Of a stretch of 64,000 nt of DNA, positions 17,507-27,857 are shown in pieces. Within the stretch, counting starts at the first letter, position 1. The number at the start of each line of letters is the position of its first letter. The stretch spans positions 1-64,000 of the forward strand of contig NZ_REFH01000012.1 in assembly GCF_003688495.1 (NCBI RefSeq). The letters run 5' to 3'. The position numbers and the translations under genes were made by a program. The notes under the pieces are model-generated. The model did no database searches. It had not been told where the DNA came from and was given only the letters and a program-made list of their open reading frames with translations. Source of the stretch: Flavobacterium weaverense. Its GTDB lineage: Bacteria; Bacteroidota; Bacteroidia; Flavobacteriales; Flavobacteriaceae.

Positions 17507-18340
17507 CTATTCGATAGGAATCGCAAGAATAGGAATCTCATTATTTATAGCTATTTTTTTAGTTAAACTAGGATTAAATATTCTTTCAAAAAACCCTCTC
17601 TTATAAGTAAGCATCGCTAACATATCAACCTCTTTATACATAACAAAATCAACAATAACTTCTTGAACATCATCATTTTCAACTACATAAAAATCGATTG
17701 GATCTTCAGCAAATTCTTTTTCCCATCTATCTATAGTTTCTTTTGTCACATCAGAATCACTTGTTCTTACATATAAGCATTTCACTTTTGCTTTAGTCTT
17801 TTTAGCAATTTTTAAGACCATTTTCAGCGCCTTTTTATCTTTATGTCTAAAGCGTGTAGTAAACCCAATAATATCTATTTTCTTAAATTCTGCTTTAACG
17901 GGAACACAAAGCATTGGGATATCAATTCCTGTAATAACAGAGCCCGTATTGGTTCCTACAAAGAAAGCTTCCCAACCTGCAACTCCTGCAGTACCCATTA
18001 TCACAAAGTCAATGTCATCTTCTTTAATTGCATCTTTTATATTTGGCAGTAAATCACCAACCATTAATCGGTGAGACATTTTTATTTTGTCCAAATTACG
18101 TTCTTCAGCTATAGCTCTTAATTTTGGAATTTCTCTTTTAAACATTTCAAATTGAGAAAGTTCTATTGATTCGTAAATCTGACCATAATTTTGAGGAAAA
18201 TATTGGTCATTCACAGGCGGAAGATCAAATGTATGTAGTAAAATAATTTCAGCGTTAACTTTCTTTGCAAACTCTAAAGCGTGCACAAAAGCATTAGTTG
18301 CAGTATCAGAAAAATCAGTGGGGAATAATATTTTTTTCAT
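17507..18340 (-). CDS. Tandem-domain universal stress protein UspA family (1)
   Basis: A 277-residue protein made of two Usp domains. The first begins MKKILFPTDFSDTATNAF and ends near LCVPV. The second has degenerate loops and ends IPILAIPIE. The first domain keeps an ATP-loop-like DFVIMGTAG stretch. Universal stress proteins accumulate in stress and starvation; the biochemical role is not fixed. The gene next to it encodes a related protein of identical length, so a local duplication is likely, with a 72-bp gap and the same orientation. Confidence 0.9.
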   Translation of the reverse strand: MKKILFPTDFSDTATNAFVHALEFAKKVNAEIILLHTFDLPPVNDQYFPQNYGQIYESIELSQFEMFKREIPKLRAIAEERNLDKIKMSHRLMVGDLLPNIKDAIKEDDIDFVIMGTAGVAGWEAFFVGTNTGSVITGIDIPMLCVPVKAEFKKIDIIGFTTRFRHKDKKALKMVLKIAKKTKAKVKCLYVRTSDSDVTKETIDRWEKEFAEDPIDFYVVENDDVQEVIVDFVMYKEVDMLAMLTYKRGFFERIFNPSLTKKIAINNEIPILAIPIE

Positions 18341-18412
18341 TTTAATTTTAATTTTAGAATTTAATCAAATAGGACTTAGAATTTTTTTTTGCTTCTTACT
18401 TAGCAAACCTTT

Positions 18413-19246
18413 TTATTTATGAATAGCCAAAATAGGAATATTAATATGAAAAGCTAACTTTTTAGAAAGACTTATTTCAAATAGTTTTTCAAAGAAATTT
18501 CGATGATAAACATGCATTCCAACCATACTTACTTGATTTGATTCGATGTATTCAATGGCAATTCCTTCCTTATCATCTCCTGTAATCGAATTAAAATTTA
18601 CTTCTTTATCCTCGACTAATGCTTTCCATTGTTCTTTGCTATTCTCTACGTTCTTTTTGTCAGGATTAACGATGTGTAAGCAATCGATGCTCGCCCCAAA
18701 AGTGTGAGCAAGAGACAATACTGTTTTAAAAGGTTCGGTATCCTCCTCCTTATATTGCGTAAGAAAAAGTATTTTTTTAACAGGCTGATAAACACAGTTT
18801 TCAGGAACAACAATAACTACAGTTTTAATTTCATTCATTACTTGCGTAGCATTGGTACCAAAGAAAGTTTCTTTTAAACTAGTCACTCCTTTTGTTCCCA
18901 TGATTACAAAATCATAATCTCCGAGATCAGTCATTTTTTTCACTTCCTGAACTAAATTACCAGATATTAAAACATGGTTAATTTTAATATGATTTAAATT
19001 ATTTTCGTCGGCAATCTTTCGCAACGCTGGAACTTCATCTTTATAATTTTCAAAATTACTCAACTCCGTCACATCGTACATTTCATGCAAATACTCAGCA
19101 GCATTTACAAAATTAGCTTGCGGAACTTGATAAACGTGTATGGTAACCACTTCTGCTTGAATAGCGTCCGCTAGTTTTAATGCATAAGTAAATGCGTTCT
19201 TAGAAGCAGCTGAAAAGTCTGTAGGAAATAGAATTTTTTTTGACAT
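18413..19246 (-). CDS. Tandem-domain universal stress protein UspA family (2)
   Basis: A 277-residue paralogue of the downstream Usp protein, with the same opening (KKILFPTDFSAASKNAFTYAL) and ending (INIPILAIHK). The first domain has DFVIMGTKGVTSLKETFFGTN, matching the G-rich ATP-binding loop region. The second domain is more divergent. It is first in a likely two-gene unit. Sequence identity between the pair is moderate by eye, so the duplication is old or under divergent selection. Confidence 0.9.
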   Translation of the reverse strand: MSKKILFPTDFSAASKNAFTYALKLADAIQAEVVTIHVYQVPQANFVNAAEYLHEMYDVTELSNFENYKDEVPALRKIADENNLNHIKINHVLISGNLVQEVKKMTDLGDYDFVIMGTKGVTSLKETFFGTNATQVMNEIKTVVIVVPENCVYQPVKKILFLTQYKEEDTEPFKTVLSLAHTFGASIDCLHIVNPDKKNVENSKEQWKALVEDKEVNFNSITGDDKEGIAIEYIESNQVSMVGMHVYHRNFFEKLFEISLSKKLAFHINIPILAIHK

Positions 19247-19372
19247 ATCTTTAATTTATTGTAAATCAATTATTTATTTAAAAATACGAAACATAAATCA
19301 AAATAGAATGATAATTATCAGTTTAGTCTTAATTTAACAAATAAATATTGTTGGAGGAGTCTCACGCAAGTC

Positions 19373-19402
19373 TTGTTGTGACACCAAATTTCCTTACTTT
19401 TG
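19373..19402 (+). promoter_or_regulatory. Canonical promoter of mnmE
   Basis: TTG (19373-19375), a 19-bp spacer and TACTTTTG (19395-19402) match the Bacteroidota housekeeping promoter consensus closely, 19 nt before the ATG. This serves as the in-window reference for the different motif found upstream of the stress genes. Confidence 0.8.
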
Positions 19403-19421
19403 TGTAAAATTTAAATTATTT

Positions 19422-20822
19422 ATGATACCTAATGACTCCATAGTAGCGCTTGCAACACCTTCAGGTGCGGGAGCAATCGCCGTTATTCGGATTTCCGGCA
19501 AAGATGCTATAACAATAGGAAATTCTGTTTTTAAATCGGTAAAAAATAAAGAGTTACTTACTCAAAAAACACACACGTTGCATTTAGGCCATATTATGGA
19601 TGGGACCAAAACTTTAGACGAGGTTTTAGTCTCACTCTTTAAAGGCCCTAACTCCTATACAGGAGAAAATACAATTGAAATTTCTTGTCATGGCTCTACC
19701 TATATTCAGCAGCAAATCATTCAATTATTGCTACGAAAAGGCTGTCGCATGGCAGATCCAGGTGAATTTACATTGAGAGCTTTTCTTAATGGAAAATTAG
19801 ATTTATCACAAGCGGAAGCTGTAGCAGATTTAATTTCATCCGACAATGAAGCGTCGCATCAAATCGCGATGCAGCAAATGCGTGGCGGTTTCTCTAACGA
19901 AATAGCCAAATTAAGAGAAGAGCTATTGAATTTTGCTTCGTTGATAGAACTCGAATTAGACTTTGCCGAGGAAGATGTAGAGTTTGCCGATAGAGCACAA
20001 TTTCATGAATTATTAAACAGAATTGAATTTGTTCTAAAGAGACTGATTGATTCCTTCGCCGTAGGAAACGTAATCAAAAACGGAATTCCGGTTGCGATTG
20101 TTGGCGAACCAAACGTAGGTAAATCAACACTTTTGAATGCTTTATTAAATGAAGAGCGCGCCATCGTTTCGGAAATTGCTGGAACTACTCGTGACACGAT
20201 CGAAGATGAATTAGTGATTGGTGGAATCGGATTTAGATTTATCGATACAGCAGGAATTCGTGAAACACAGGATATTGTGGAAAGCATTGGAATCCGTAAA
20301 ACTTTTGAGAAAATCGAACAAGCTCAAGTTGTTCTATATCTTTTTGAAAGTTTAAAATTCAAATCTCAAAGTTCTGAATACGTAGTTGAGATTGAAAAAA
20401 TAAAAAATCAATTCCCGTTAAAACCGTTAGTTGTTGTAATCAATAAAATTGAGTTATTATCAGACGCAGAAGTTGCTGAAATTAAAAATAAGCTCCAACC
20501 TTTGAATGTAATTGTTGAAATGATTTCCGCAAAACAAAATTTAGGCGTTGAAGAATTAAAAACTCAATTATTATCTTTTGTAAATACTGGTGCTCTAAGA
20601 AATAATGAGACAATTGTAACTAATACAAGACATTACGACTCCTTACTAAAAGCATTAGACGAAATTCAGAAAGTCAAATACGGCCTGGAAGTAAATCTCT
20701 CTAGCGACTTAATGGCGCTTGATATTAAGGAAGCGTTGTATCAGTTCGGGACGATAACTGGACAGGTTAGCAATGATGAATTATTAGGAAATATATTTGC
20801 AAACTTTTGCATAGGGAAGTAA
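19422..20822 (+). CDS. mnmE: tRNA modification GTPase MnmE
   Basis: A 466-residue protein, full length. The N-terminal tetrahydrofolate-binding domain starts at DSIVALATPSGAGAIAVIRISG. The inserted G domain has P-loop GEPNVGKST, switch II DTAGIRET and NKIE. The C-terminus is FCIGK with the essential cysteine (C-x-GK). With MnmG it makes the cmnm5 modification of uridine-34 in some tRNAs. It is a single gene, convergent with the mcrBC pair. Confidence 0.97.
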   Translation: MIPNDSIVALATPSGAGAIAVIRISGKDAITIGNSVFKSVKNKELLTQKTHTLHLGHIMDGTKTLDEVLVSLFKGPNSYTGENTIEISCHGSTYIQQQIIQLLLRKGCRMADPGEFTLRAFLNGKLDLSQAEAVADLISSDNEASHQIAMQQMRGGFSNEIAKLREELLNFASLIELELDFAEEDVEFADRAQFHELLNRIEFVLKRLIDSFAVGNVIKNGIPVAIVGEPNVGKSTLLNALLNEERAIVSEIAGTTRDTIEDELVIGGIGFRFIDTAGIRETQDIVESIGIRKTFEKIEQAQVVLYLFESLKFKSQSSEYVVEIEKIKNQFPLKPLVVVINKIELLSDAEVAEIKNKLQPLNVIVEMISAKQNLGVEELKTQLLSFVNTGALRNNETIVTNTRHYDSLLKALDEIQKVKYGLEVNLSSDLMALDIKEALYQFGTITGQVSNDELLGNIFANFCIGK

Positions 20823-20891
20823 AAAGCGACTTTTTAAACCAGTAAGAAAAGGTAAGAATTAGCTTTATCTGCAGCTTTAAATATTTTTTTC

Positions 20892-21057
20892 AGGATTTCA
20901 ATTCTCGTTATTCACTGCAAGTCCGAGCTTCTTTCCTAAAGAATATAAACCCAAAACGAGATTTCCCGAAGGATCGGGATTTGCGGTTTTGGGTTTTGAT
21001 TTGTATAGAATTTTCTTTTACGGGCTTATATTCTGAAAGTTCGGCGCTATCGTAGGC
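20892..21057 (-). repeat. Degenerate variable-stem intergenic element, copy C
   Basis: On the minus strand, the right end reads GGACTTGCAGTGAATAACGA, close to copy A (GGACTTGAAGCGAATAGCCC) and to the flank of copy B. The other end (near 21040-21057) weakly matches the left flank (GCTATCG). The interior is a long imperfect inverted repeat that encloses the terminator at 20947-20996. The assignment is by eye and the copy is eroded. Confidence 0.45.
20947..20996. terminator. Nested hairpin terminator between mnmE and mcrC
   Basis: AAACCCAAAAC (20947-20957) pairs with GTTTTGGGTTT at the right end, with an inner stem ATTTCCCGA/TCGGGAT. It lies between convergent genes and can serve both. Confidence 0.7.
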
Positions 21058-21112
21058 AGCGAATAGAGGTTTTTTTTAGCATAACTCAATCTACCTCATC
21101 AGGTAATTTAAC

Positions 21113-22402
21113 TTAAGCAGGACTTTCGATTTCAGCGAGTATAGATGAGTCATTTCCACAAAACCAAGCTAGAATGTTTGCTCCAATTCTCTCATCTAAA
21201 ATATCTTTACCTTCAATATTTTTAAAAATTGATATCTTACCTAAAGCGCAACAATGATTAGCGTCTTTTCCATTAATAGCTTCAAAGGAGATAAAATCTT
21301 TTTGTTCAAAAAAACCAGAATTAGAGGGATAAAGCAGCATTGCCTTTCTAGATCCCCAATACTCATTATAAACATACATCTGCCTTAAATCGTGAGTTGA
21401 AGGTTTACCATAATCTATATTTTTCCACTTCGAGTCAATAATATATTTTTCCGAACCCTTTTCAATAACTATATCAGGACGAATGGTGATTCCGTTCCAT
21501 AAAATAATTGATTGCTGCCCATAAATATTGACGTCTTTAGCTGCTTGTTTTAATCGAATTAAAACATACTCCTCCCAAAGTGAGTTCATATCAAATAGCA
21601 AAGCTAACATGCGCTCAGAACCACTAGAGACGCTAGGAGCGTAATTTAAAATAATTAATCTAGCGATCGTCAGAGCGGTTTCATAAGGAGCAGTTTTTCT
21701 AGATTTAGGAATTTTAGTAAAGGTAGCTTCATTTGCAGCTATCGTTTTCACTTCCGGAAAATCTAATTGCACGGTTTTACATTTGCTGTACAAATAATTT
21801 CCTTTTGACAATTGCTCCACAATACTTAATGCTTGAAAAAGAATCTGGTGAACCAAATGATCTTTTTCATACACCTGATGCGTAGTGTAGAATCGCTCTT
21901 TATGAACTAGATTCTTACTTATATGTCCTGCAAATTCCAGTTTACCTTTTAGTGCTTTTACGTTGCTGGTTTCCTTGTAATACTGTTTGATTAATCCTTG
22001 ATGAACTAGTAACTGTACTTCACTCAAAAACCACTCAAAATAAATATCAAGCAAGTGTATGTTTTGTTTATTAACGTTAGCTTCTCCTACTTTTTTTACT
22101 TTGAGTTTTTTAGTAACTCTCAGCATTTCTATTAAAGCACCTTGCCAAACATTTTCATCTCCTTTGTTATTGTCAATTTTAGGAAGAATTTCAATAGTCA
22201 AACCATCCACTTGAATAACACCTACAAAATGTTTGAATTTTAATCCTTTATGAATTACTGTAAAATATTTATTATCATGTAATTCGTTTAGTTTTACTAA
22301 AGCATTGAAATGCTTTTCCTTAAAAGACACACCTTTATAATCCATTCCATAATGCAGGGAATTGTGTTCAAAAACTTGTATTCTTGGAGTTCTATTAATC
22401 AT
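21113..22402 (-). CDS. mcrC: McrC-type restriction endonuclease subunit
   Basis: A 429-residue protein of the McrC/5-methylcytosine restriction subunit family. The C-terminal half holds a PD-(D/E)xK nuclease core: RPDIVIEKG, then YIIDSKWK near residue 320, giving D...DxK. The N-terminal half with GVIQVDGLTIEILPKID is the usual McrC opening. McrC docks on the McrB ring and cuts DNA carrying modified bases. Its start overlaps the mcrB stop by one base (TAATG), so the two are coupled. There is no methyltransferase nearby, which fits a type IV system. Confidence 0.9.
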   Translation of the reverse strand: MINRTPRIQVFEHNSLHYGMDYKGVSFKEKHFNALVKLNELHDNKYFTVIHKGLKFKHFVGVIQVDGLTIEILPKIDNNKGDENVWQGALIEMLRVTKKLKVKKVGEANVNKQNIHLLDIYFEWFLSEVQLLVHQGLIKQYYKETSNVKALKGKLEFAGHISKNLVHKERFYTTHQVYEKDHLVHQILFQALSIVEQLSKGNYLYSKCKTVQLDFPEVKTIAANEATFTKIPKSRKTAPYETALTIARLIILNYAPSVSSGSERMLALLFDMNSLWEEYVLIRLKQAAKDVNIYGQQSIILWNGITIRPDIVIEKGSEKYIIDSKWKNIDYGKPSTHDLRQMYVYNEYWGSRKAMLLYPSNSGFFEQKDFISFEAINGKDANHCCALGKISIFKNIEGKDILDERIGANILAWFCGNDSSILAEIESPA

Positions 22403-24945
22403 TATTTATTCAAAAGTAATAGTATAGCATCTTCAATATTCTCAATATTTTTAATCAATTCAAATTGTTTTGAAAATTCTGGTTGACTAAATTCGTTAGT
22501 AAAAGCAAATTTGACGTTCTTATTTTCTTTTACTTTAATAAAACCTTCACCTAAAATCAGAGCTATCTTTTCATAATCGTGATAAAAATATTCTTGCAAC
22601 AACGGAATAATACTATTTTTAAAAACAGATAGCAGTTCCTCTATATCAAAGCTATCAACTTTCATAAAATAGGAATGGCCTATAGTATGATCTCGATCAA
22701 GTAATAATTCTATCCTATCGTTAATCGATGCTAATACTTCTTTTAAATTAAACCCATTAAATAAAATTTCTTTTAATAATTCAGGTTCGGGCATAATCTC
22801 CGTAAATGAGAAACGACGTCTTAATGCAGTGTCTAAAGCCTCAACGCTTCTATCGGCAGTATTCATTGTTCCTACAATATAAAGATTAGAAGGAACTCCA
22901 AATTCAGTTTTAGAATATGGGAGCTTTACCCTTAATTCATTTTCTTCACCTATACGTTTGTCTTTTTCGATTAAAGTGATTAGTTCCCCGAAAATAGCGG
23001 ATACATTTCCCCTATTGATTTCATCAATAAAAATGGCAAAATTAGTATTTGGGTCAGCTTCTGCTCTCAAACATAATTTCTTAAAAACTCCATCTTTAAT
23101 TTCATAACTCAAATCACTTTCGCCATCTTCCAATTTCGGTTTGATTCCTTCAATAAAATCTTCGTAACTAAAAGATTGATGAAAGGTCACAAATTCGTAG
23201 TTTTTTATCTCTTTATTATTTATTGGATTATAATTTTTACTGATTTTCAGTAACTCAATTGCTTCGGGATAAAATTGATTTAGCAATTCAGAGTTAATAG
23301 TCCATTCAGAATTTTCATCTTTATTAAAAAATAAAGGTTCTGAACGGTTGGTCACATTTACATACTGACAATCTAGAATAGTGTGGCTTTGTAATTGCCC
23401 CCATATTGTAGGACGAACCGTTTTGCTAGATGATAATTTCGCTTTTATACGAACAAATTCATGATCATAAATATCGTTAACTTTGGCACTACCTACATCT
23501 AAAACAGCTATACTAATTACTTGCCACCAAGTTAAATCAGCTACTTTTGATTCTAAAAATTGCTCACGACTTAATGAAGTTTCTTTAACTGTAAATTTGT
23601 CAAAAAACTTTTTTTGAAGTTCGTACGTTTTTCCTGTTCCAGGGGGACCATATAGAATTTGATTTAACTGCATTTTTACATCTTCTTTAACTATTTCGTT
23701 GCTATCTGCATTATTCATATTCGTGACCAGTTTTAAAATAGAATCATATTCTTCTTTAGAAGAAGAAAAATTAGTTCCCTGAGTTCCAACTTTCATTTTA
23801 GAAAACCACTCAAGCTGTTCTAAAACTGATTTTAAAATAGGCTGATCATAAAGATTATAATCTATTTTTAAATGTACTCTCTCCTTATCTTCATAAATTG
23901 CTTGATCCTTGTAATACTTCTTTTCAGTTTCAGGCTCGGACATAATTGCAACTTCTGAATCTATAGTTGCTAGTGCATAAACTCCTGCGTTTTTGCCTCC
24001 AGCCCAAAGAATTACTTTGTCTCCTTTCTTTATTTTATCTCTATGTGCTTTAACCCTCCAAGTTTTCAATGCACTATCTTGTAATGAATTGACAATATCG
24101 TACTCCTTAGGATTACCTTGAAATATCCAGTAATTTATGGGTTCATTATTTTGTAGCCATTGTGCAACATTTTCGCCTTTGAAAATTAAATATTTTAAAA
24201 CTCCATTTGTAGTATTTGCTGAAAAGTTCCATGTAGCTTTTTTAGTATTTTTTACCTTATTATATTCAGCTAGAATCTCTACTGTATTTGCTTCTAAAAT
24301 TTTTAAAGGTATTTCAGACCAATTAGAAACTTCAATACTAACAAGAACTTTCGAACCTACGCTTCCTTTGAAAGACTCAGCAGAAATGAAATTTAAGCTT
24401 TCTTTACAATATTCTAGCAGACCTTCATCTAGTATCAAACCGATTAAAACCTTACCGTTTAATTCACTGTATGAGAATACCGCCCTCATACCAATAATCA
24501 CCATCATTTGATTGTTAGATTTGCGAAGAGCCATCCTTATTTTATAGGGATTGACTTTATTACTTACAGTAATTTTATGTAAATAATCTATAGCGTCTTG
24601 AAATACAGTTTGTGTTTGTTTTAATCTGCTATGGAACGAAATAAAAGATATTTTCTCTTCTTCAACATAAACCAATTCTTCCTCAATTTCAAAATCAAAA
24701 GCTTCGCAAAAACTATATCGGCTTGAGTCATTTGAACTAAAACTGTTAGAATCTAAATCAGTATTATAAAACTTCGCTAATTGTAAAACACCCCATTTGA
24801 ATGCTAAACTTTTTCCGTTCCTAGAAAGATTATACTTCCAACCATGCTCTTTTGTGTTTTCTGGTAATTCAGTTAAAACTATAGATTCCCACCAAGTATC
24901 AACCTGCTCTTTAGTAAGATGTTTTATAAATTCTGTGAATGTCAT
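22402..24945 (-). CDS. mcrB: EVE-domain McrB-type AAA+ GTPase
   Basis: An 847-residue protein. The N-terminal region (1-255) is unrecognised. An EVE/PUA-like domain (about 262-408) begins [16 protein letters not shown] and includes [12 protein letters not shown]. The AAA+ motor has P-loop [11 protein letters not shown] near 432, Walker [19 protein letters not shown] near 640 and the McrB signature [21 protein letters not shown] near 695. EVE domains bind modified cytosine, so the target is probably DNA with modified bases. It is coupled to mcrC downstream and follows a GMC oxidoreductase gene by 33 bp on the same strand. Confidence 0.92.
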   Translation of the reverse strand: MTFTEFIKHLTKEQVDTWWESIVLTELPENTKEHGWKYNLSRNGKSLAFKWGVLQLAKFYNTDLDSNSFSSNDSSRYSFCEAFDFEIEEELVYVEEEKISFISFHSRLKQTQTVFQDAIDYLHKITVSNKVNPYKIRMALRKSNNQMMVIIGMRAVFSYSELNGKVLIGLILDEGLLEYCKESLNFISAESFKGSVGSKVLVSIEVSNWSEIPLKILEANTVEILAEYNKVKNTKKATWNFSANTTNGVLKYLIFKGENVAQWLQNNEPINYWIFQGNPKEYDIVNSLQDSALKTWRVKAHRDKIKKGDKVILWAGGKNAGVYALATIDSEVAIMSEPETEKKYYKDQAIYEDKERVHLKIDYNLYDQPILKSVLEQLEWFSKMKVGTQGTNFSSSKEEYDSILKLVTNMNNADSNEIVKEDVKMQLNQILYGPPGTGKTYELQKKFFDKFTVKETSLSREQFLESKVADLTWWQVISIAVLDVGSAKVNDIYDHEFVRIKAKLSSSKTVRPTIWGQLQSHTILDCQYVNVTNRSEPLFFNKDENSEWTINSELLNQFYPEAIELLKISKNYNPINNKEIKNYEFVTFHQSFSYEDFIEGIKPKLEDGESDLSYEIKDGVFKKLCLRAEADPNTNFAIFIDEINRGNVSAIFGELITLIEKDKRIGEENELRVKLPYSKTEFGVPSNLYIVGTMNTADRSVEALDTALRRRFSFTEIMPEPELLKEILFNGFNLKEVLASINDRIELLLDRDHTIGHSYFMKVDSFDIEELLSVFKNSIIPLLQEYFYHDYEKIALILGEGFIKVKENKNVKFAFTNEFSQPEFSKQFELIKNIENIEDAILLLLNK

Positions 24946-24978
24946 TATTTATTTTTTAATATGTTTTCTCTAAAAATT

Positions 24979-26562
24979 TTATAAGCCTTTTAAATTGTTT
25001 TCTTTATCCCCTATCTGCGCCATCGCTCTTTCCGCTATTGCAGTAATCGACAACGATGGATTTACACCAGGATTTGCTGAGATCATTGCTCCGTCTATTA
25101 CGTACATATTTTTATAACCAAAGACTTCGTTGTTTTTATTAATTACTCCTTGCGAACTATCTTTTCCCATAACTGCACCACCTAAGACATGAGCTGTTGA
25201 AGGGATTCCAGCGATGGATTCTAGTACGAATGAAGTAGGAACTCCATCAATAATTTCACTGTATTTTTTAGTTAAGGCAATTGATTCTGGAATATAAGCG
25301 CTTGGCTTTACTCCTTTTCCAACTGACGATGCCATGCCTCCAAAGACATTAGTTTTGAATTTCAAAGTACTGTCTATCGATTGCATAAACAATAAAACTA
25401 CGGTGCTTTTTGACCAACTATTCACAAAATAGATTTTGAAATAACGCAACGGAAAACTAAAAACTTGCTTAGTCATGTTTACTAAGCGAGTCAGCGTGTT
25501 TTTGCCATTCGATAAAGGAAGATGTAATAATTTCCAAAAACCAGAACCTTCTGAGTATCTTACAATCTCAAGATGGCTATTGTCATCTGTATGTAACAAA
25601 CTTCCGATCGCAACTCCTTTTGACAAATTTTTACTTTTATCGAGAGTAGAAACGCTAATTAGGGTTTCATTGTTGGTACGAATATCTTCTCCTAACTTAT
25701 CTGATAAAAATGGTAATGATTTGGGCTTTAGTTTTAGTAATAATTTCACAGTTCCTAAAACTCCGCCTGAAAAGATAATCCCTTTTGAAGTAAATTCTTT
25801 TTTATTTTTAAAATAACTAGTGCTTGATTTCACATAGACTTTATATCCAGTTGACCCATTATTAGCATCAATAGGCAAAACATTATAAACTTCATTCTCC
25901 GCAAGGATTTCTGCGCCCAAATTTTGCGCTAAGTAAAGGTAATTTTTATCTAAAGTATTCTTAGCATCGTAACGACAGCCTGTCATACATCCTCCGCAAA
26001 AATTGCAACCAGCTCTTTCTGGACCTTTTCCATCAAAATAAGGATCTTGCACCTTAACTCCCGGTTTTCCAAAGAATACAGCAACTTCCGGATTTTCAAA
26101 TTGATCTTCCTTTCCTATCTTTTTGGCTAATTCTTTTAAAGCTAAATCACCATCAAATAATTTTGGATTGCGAGCAGCACCAAGCATCGTTAATGCCGTT
26201 TTGTAAAATGGTTTGAGTTCATTTTCCCAATCCGCTAATTCGCTCCAGCTTCCTGATTTGTAAAATGATGTTTTAGGAACTGGTAAAGTATTCGCATAAA
26301 CTAGTGATCCGCCGCCAACTCCTGTTCCCGATATAATAACGACATGCCTAAAGATACTCATCTTCATTATACCGAAAAATTTGATTGATGGAAACCACAA
26401 CCATTTGCGAAGATTCCAATTTGTTTTAGCAAAGTCATTCGGTTTGTACCACTTGCCTTTCTCGACTACTAAAACTTTATATCCTTTTTCAGATAATCTC
26501 AAAGCGCTGACAGATCCGCCAAACCCACTTCCTATAATTATATAATCAAAATCGTATTGCAT
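24979..26562 (-). CDS. GMC family FAD-dependent oxidoreductase
   Basis: A 527-residue flavoprotein. The FAD-binding Rossmann motif is IIGSGFGGSVSALRLSEKG at the N-terminus. GTGVGGGSLVYANTLP is the second FAD contact, and a cysteine-rich patch CNFCGGCMTGC lies near residue 190. The C-terminal ANPGVNPSLSITAIAERA is typical of GMC/cholesterol-oxidase-like enzymes. The substrate is unknown; alcohols or sterol-like compounds are possible. It is cytosolic by sequence. It lies directly upstream of mcrB, a chance neighbour or an operon partner. Confidence 0.85.
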   Translation of the reverse strand: MQYDFDYIIIGSGFGGSVSALRLSEKGYKVLVVEKGKWYKPNDFAKTNWNLRKWLWFPSIKFFGIMKMSIFRHVVIISGTGVGGGSLVYANTLPVPKTSFYKSGSWSELADWENELKPFYKTALTMLGAARNPKLFDGDLALKELAKKIGKEDQFENPEVAVFFGKPGVKVQDPYFDGKGPERAGCNFCGGCMTGCRYDAKNTLDKNYLYLAQNLGAEILAENEVYNVLPIDANNGSTGYKVYVKSSTSYFKNKKEFTSKGIIFSGGVLGTVKLLLKLKPKSLPFLSDKLGEDIRTNNETLISVSTLDKSKNLSKGVAIGSLLHTDDNSHLEIVRYSEGSGFWKLLHLPLSNGKNTLTRLVNMTKQVFSFPLRYFKIYFVNSWSKSTVVLLFMQSIDSTLKFKTNVFGGMASSVGKGVKPSAYIPESIALTKKYSEIIDGVPTSFVLESIAGIPSTAHVLGGAVMGKDSSQGVINKNNEVFGYKNMYVIDGAMISANPGVNPSLSITAIAERAMAQIGDKENNLKGL

Positions 26563-26765
26563 GCTGCTTATTTTATATTTCGAAAATACGGAATAAAAAC
26601 GAAATAATATGCATGCATACTAAAATTCAATTGATAGTTATAAATTTTAAAATCTTTGGGTGAAAGAACATTTCTTTGTAAGAACAATCATCACTTATCT
26701 TTTAAATTATCACTTTGTTCAATTTTTTAGAAAATGTATTATAGCTTAAATTATTTTACTGGTTT

Positions 26766-27707
26766 TTATTCACTCGGTAAAAGATCACTAAAAACTAATT
26801 TTTTATAAACCATTTCGTAAGTTGGAACATCAACTTCATATTTTTGAGCTTCATTAATAACGAACCCAGTTAAAGATTCCAACTCGTTCTTCCGTAACGC
26901 AATAAAATCTCGATGCATAGAGGAAGTTGCATCATGCGGCGACTTTTCAAGCTTTAGAATACTTTGCATAATTATATCTTCAGGAAGATTCAGTCCTTTA
27001 ACAGCAGCAAGTAATGTAATTTCATTTAACAGAGAAAAGTACAACTCTCTACTAGCTTTATTCTTTAAAATATCACCTATATTTTCGTTTAGATAAGATG
27101 TTGCAGAAGCAAGCGCAGATATAAAAACAAATTTCTCCCAGATAACTTCATCAATATTTTCTACTAAATAACTTTCAATACTTGCAGTTTTAAAAATGCT
27201 TTGCAATTTATTTAAAGTAGTTAGAGATGCCATTGTAGAACCAAAAAAAAGCTTTTCATAAACTCCTGTTTTTTTAATGATACCTGGGGAAAGTATCATT
27301 GCTACAACGTAAACGCATCCTTGCAAAAGTTCATTTTCAGGAAACAATTCACTAATTCTTTCTGATGCATCAACTCCATTATACAACGGAAGAATCACTG
27401 TATTTTTTGTGATACACTTTTTTATCGAATTTAAACTTTCCTCAATATCATACGTTTTTGTAGCACAAATAAGAAAATCTAATTTGCCAATAACTTCAGA
27501 ATCATTGGAAACTACAAATGGAAAAGCAATAATTTCATCAGAATCAGTAACAATCTTTACGCCATTTTTAGCAATAACTTTCTGTGTTTCACCTCTTGCT
27601 ATAAACACTACTTCAACTGAGTCAGATTTGTAATATTCTTTAGCTAATAATCCGCCAAAATAGCCTCCCACTCCACCCATTCCCAAAATTCCAATTCTTG
27701 TTTTCAT
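26766..27707 (-). CDS. 2-dehydropantoate 2-reductase family protein
   Basis: A 313-residue NAD(P)H-dependent reductase. The N-terminal dinucleotide motif is GILGMGGVGGYFGG, then ICATKTYDIEE and LPLYNGVDASERI. The C-terminal helical domain has the ATSSMHRDF motif with the conserved serine and arginine/aspartate. PanE reduces ketopantoate to pantoate in coenzyme A synthesis. No other pan genes are adjacent and paralogues of this family are common, so panE identity is not certain. A TACTTTTG box lies upstream at 27756-27763 on this strand. Confidence 0.85.
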   Translation of the reverse strand: MKTRIGILGMGGVGGYFGGLLAKEYYKSDSVEVVFIARGETQKVIAKNGVKIVTDSDEIIAFPFVVSNDSEVIGKLDFLICATKTYDIEESLNSIKKCITKNTVILPLYNGVDASERISELFPENELLQGCVYVVAMILSPGIIKKTGVYEKLFFGSTMASLTTLNKLQSIFKTASIESYLVENIDEVIWEKFVFISALASATSYLNENIGDILKNKASRELYFSLLNEITLLAAVKGLNLPEDIIMQSILKLEKSPHDATSSMHRDFIALRKNELESLTGFVINEAQKYEVDVPTYEMVYKKLVFSDLLPSE

Positions 27708-27857
27708 AAAAAATATAACTCAGTTTCTTGTAAAATTTCTACAATTTGTTCACTTCAAAAGTACTAAATCTTTAACATAAAGTTCTAAACTGTTGTATCG
27801 AAAGAATAAATCAAAATGGTAACTTTGCTTCCTACAATTTGGAATTTGCAAAAAACT

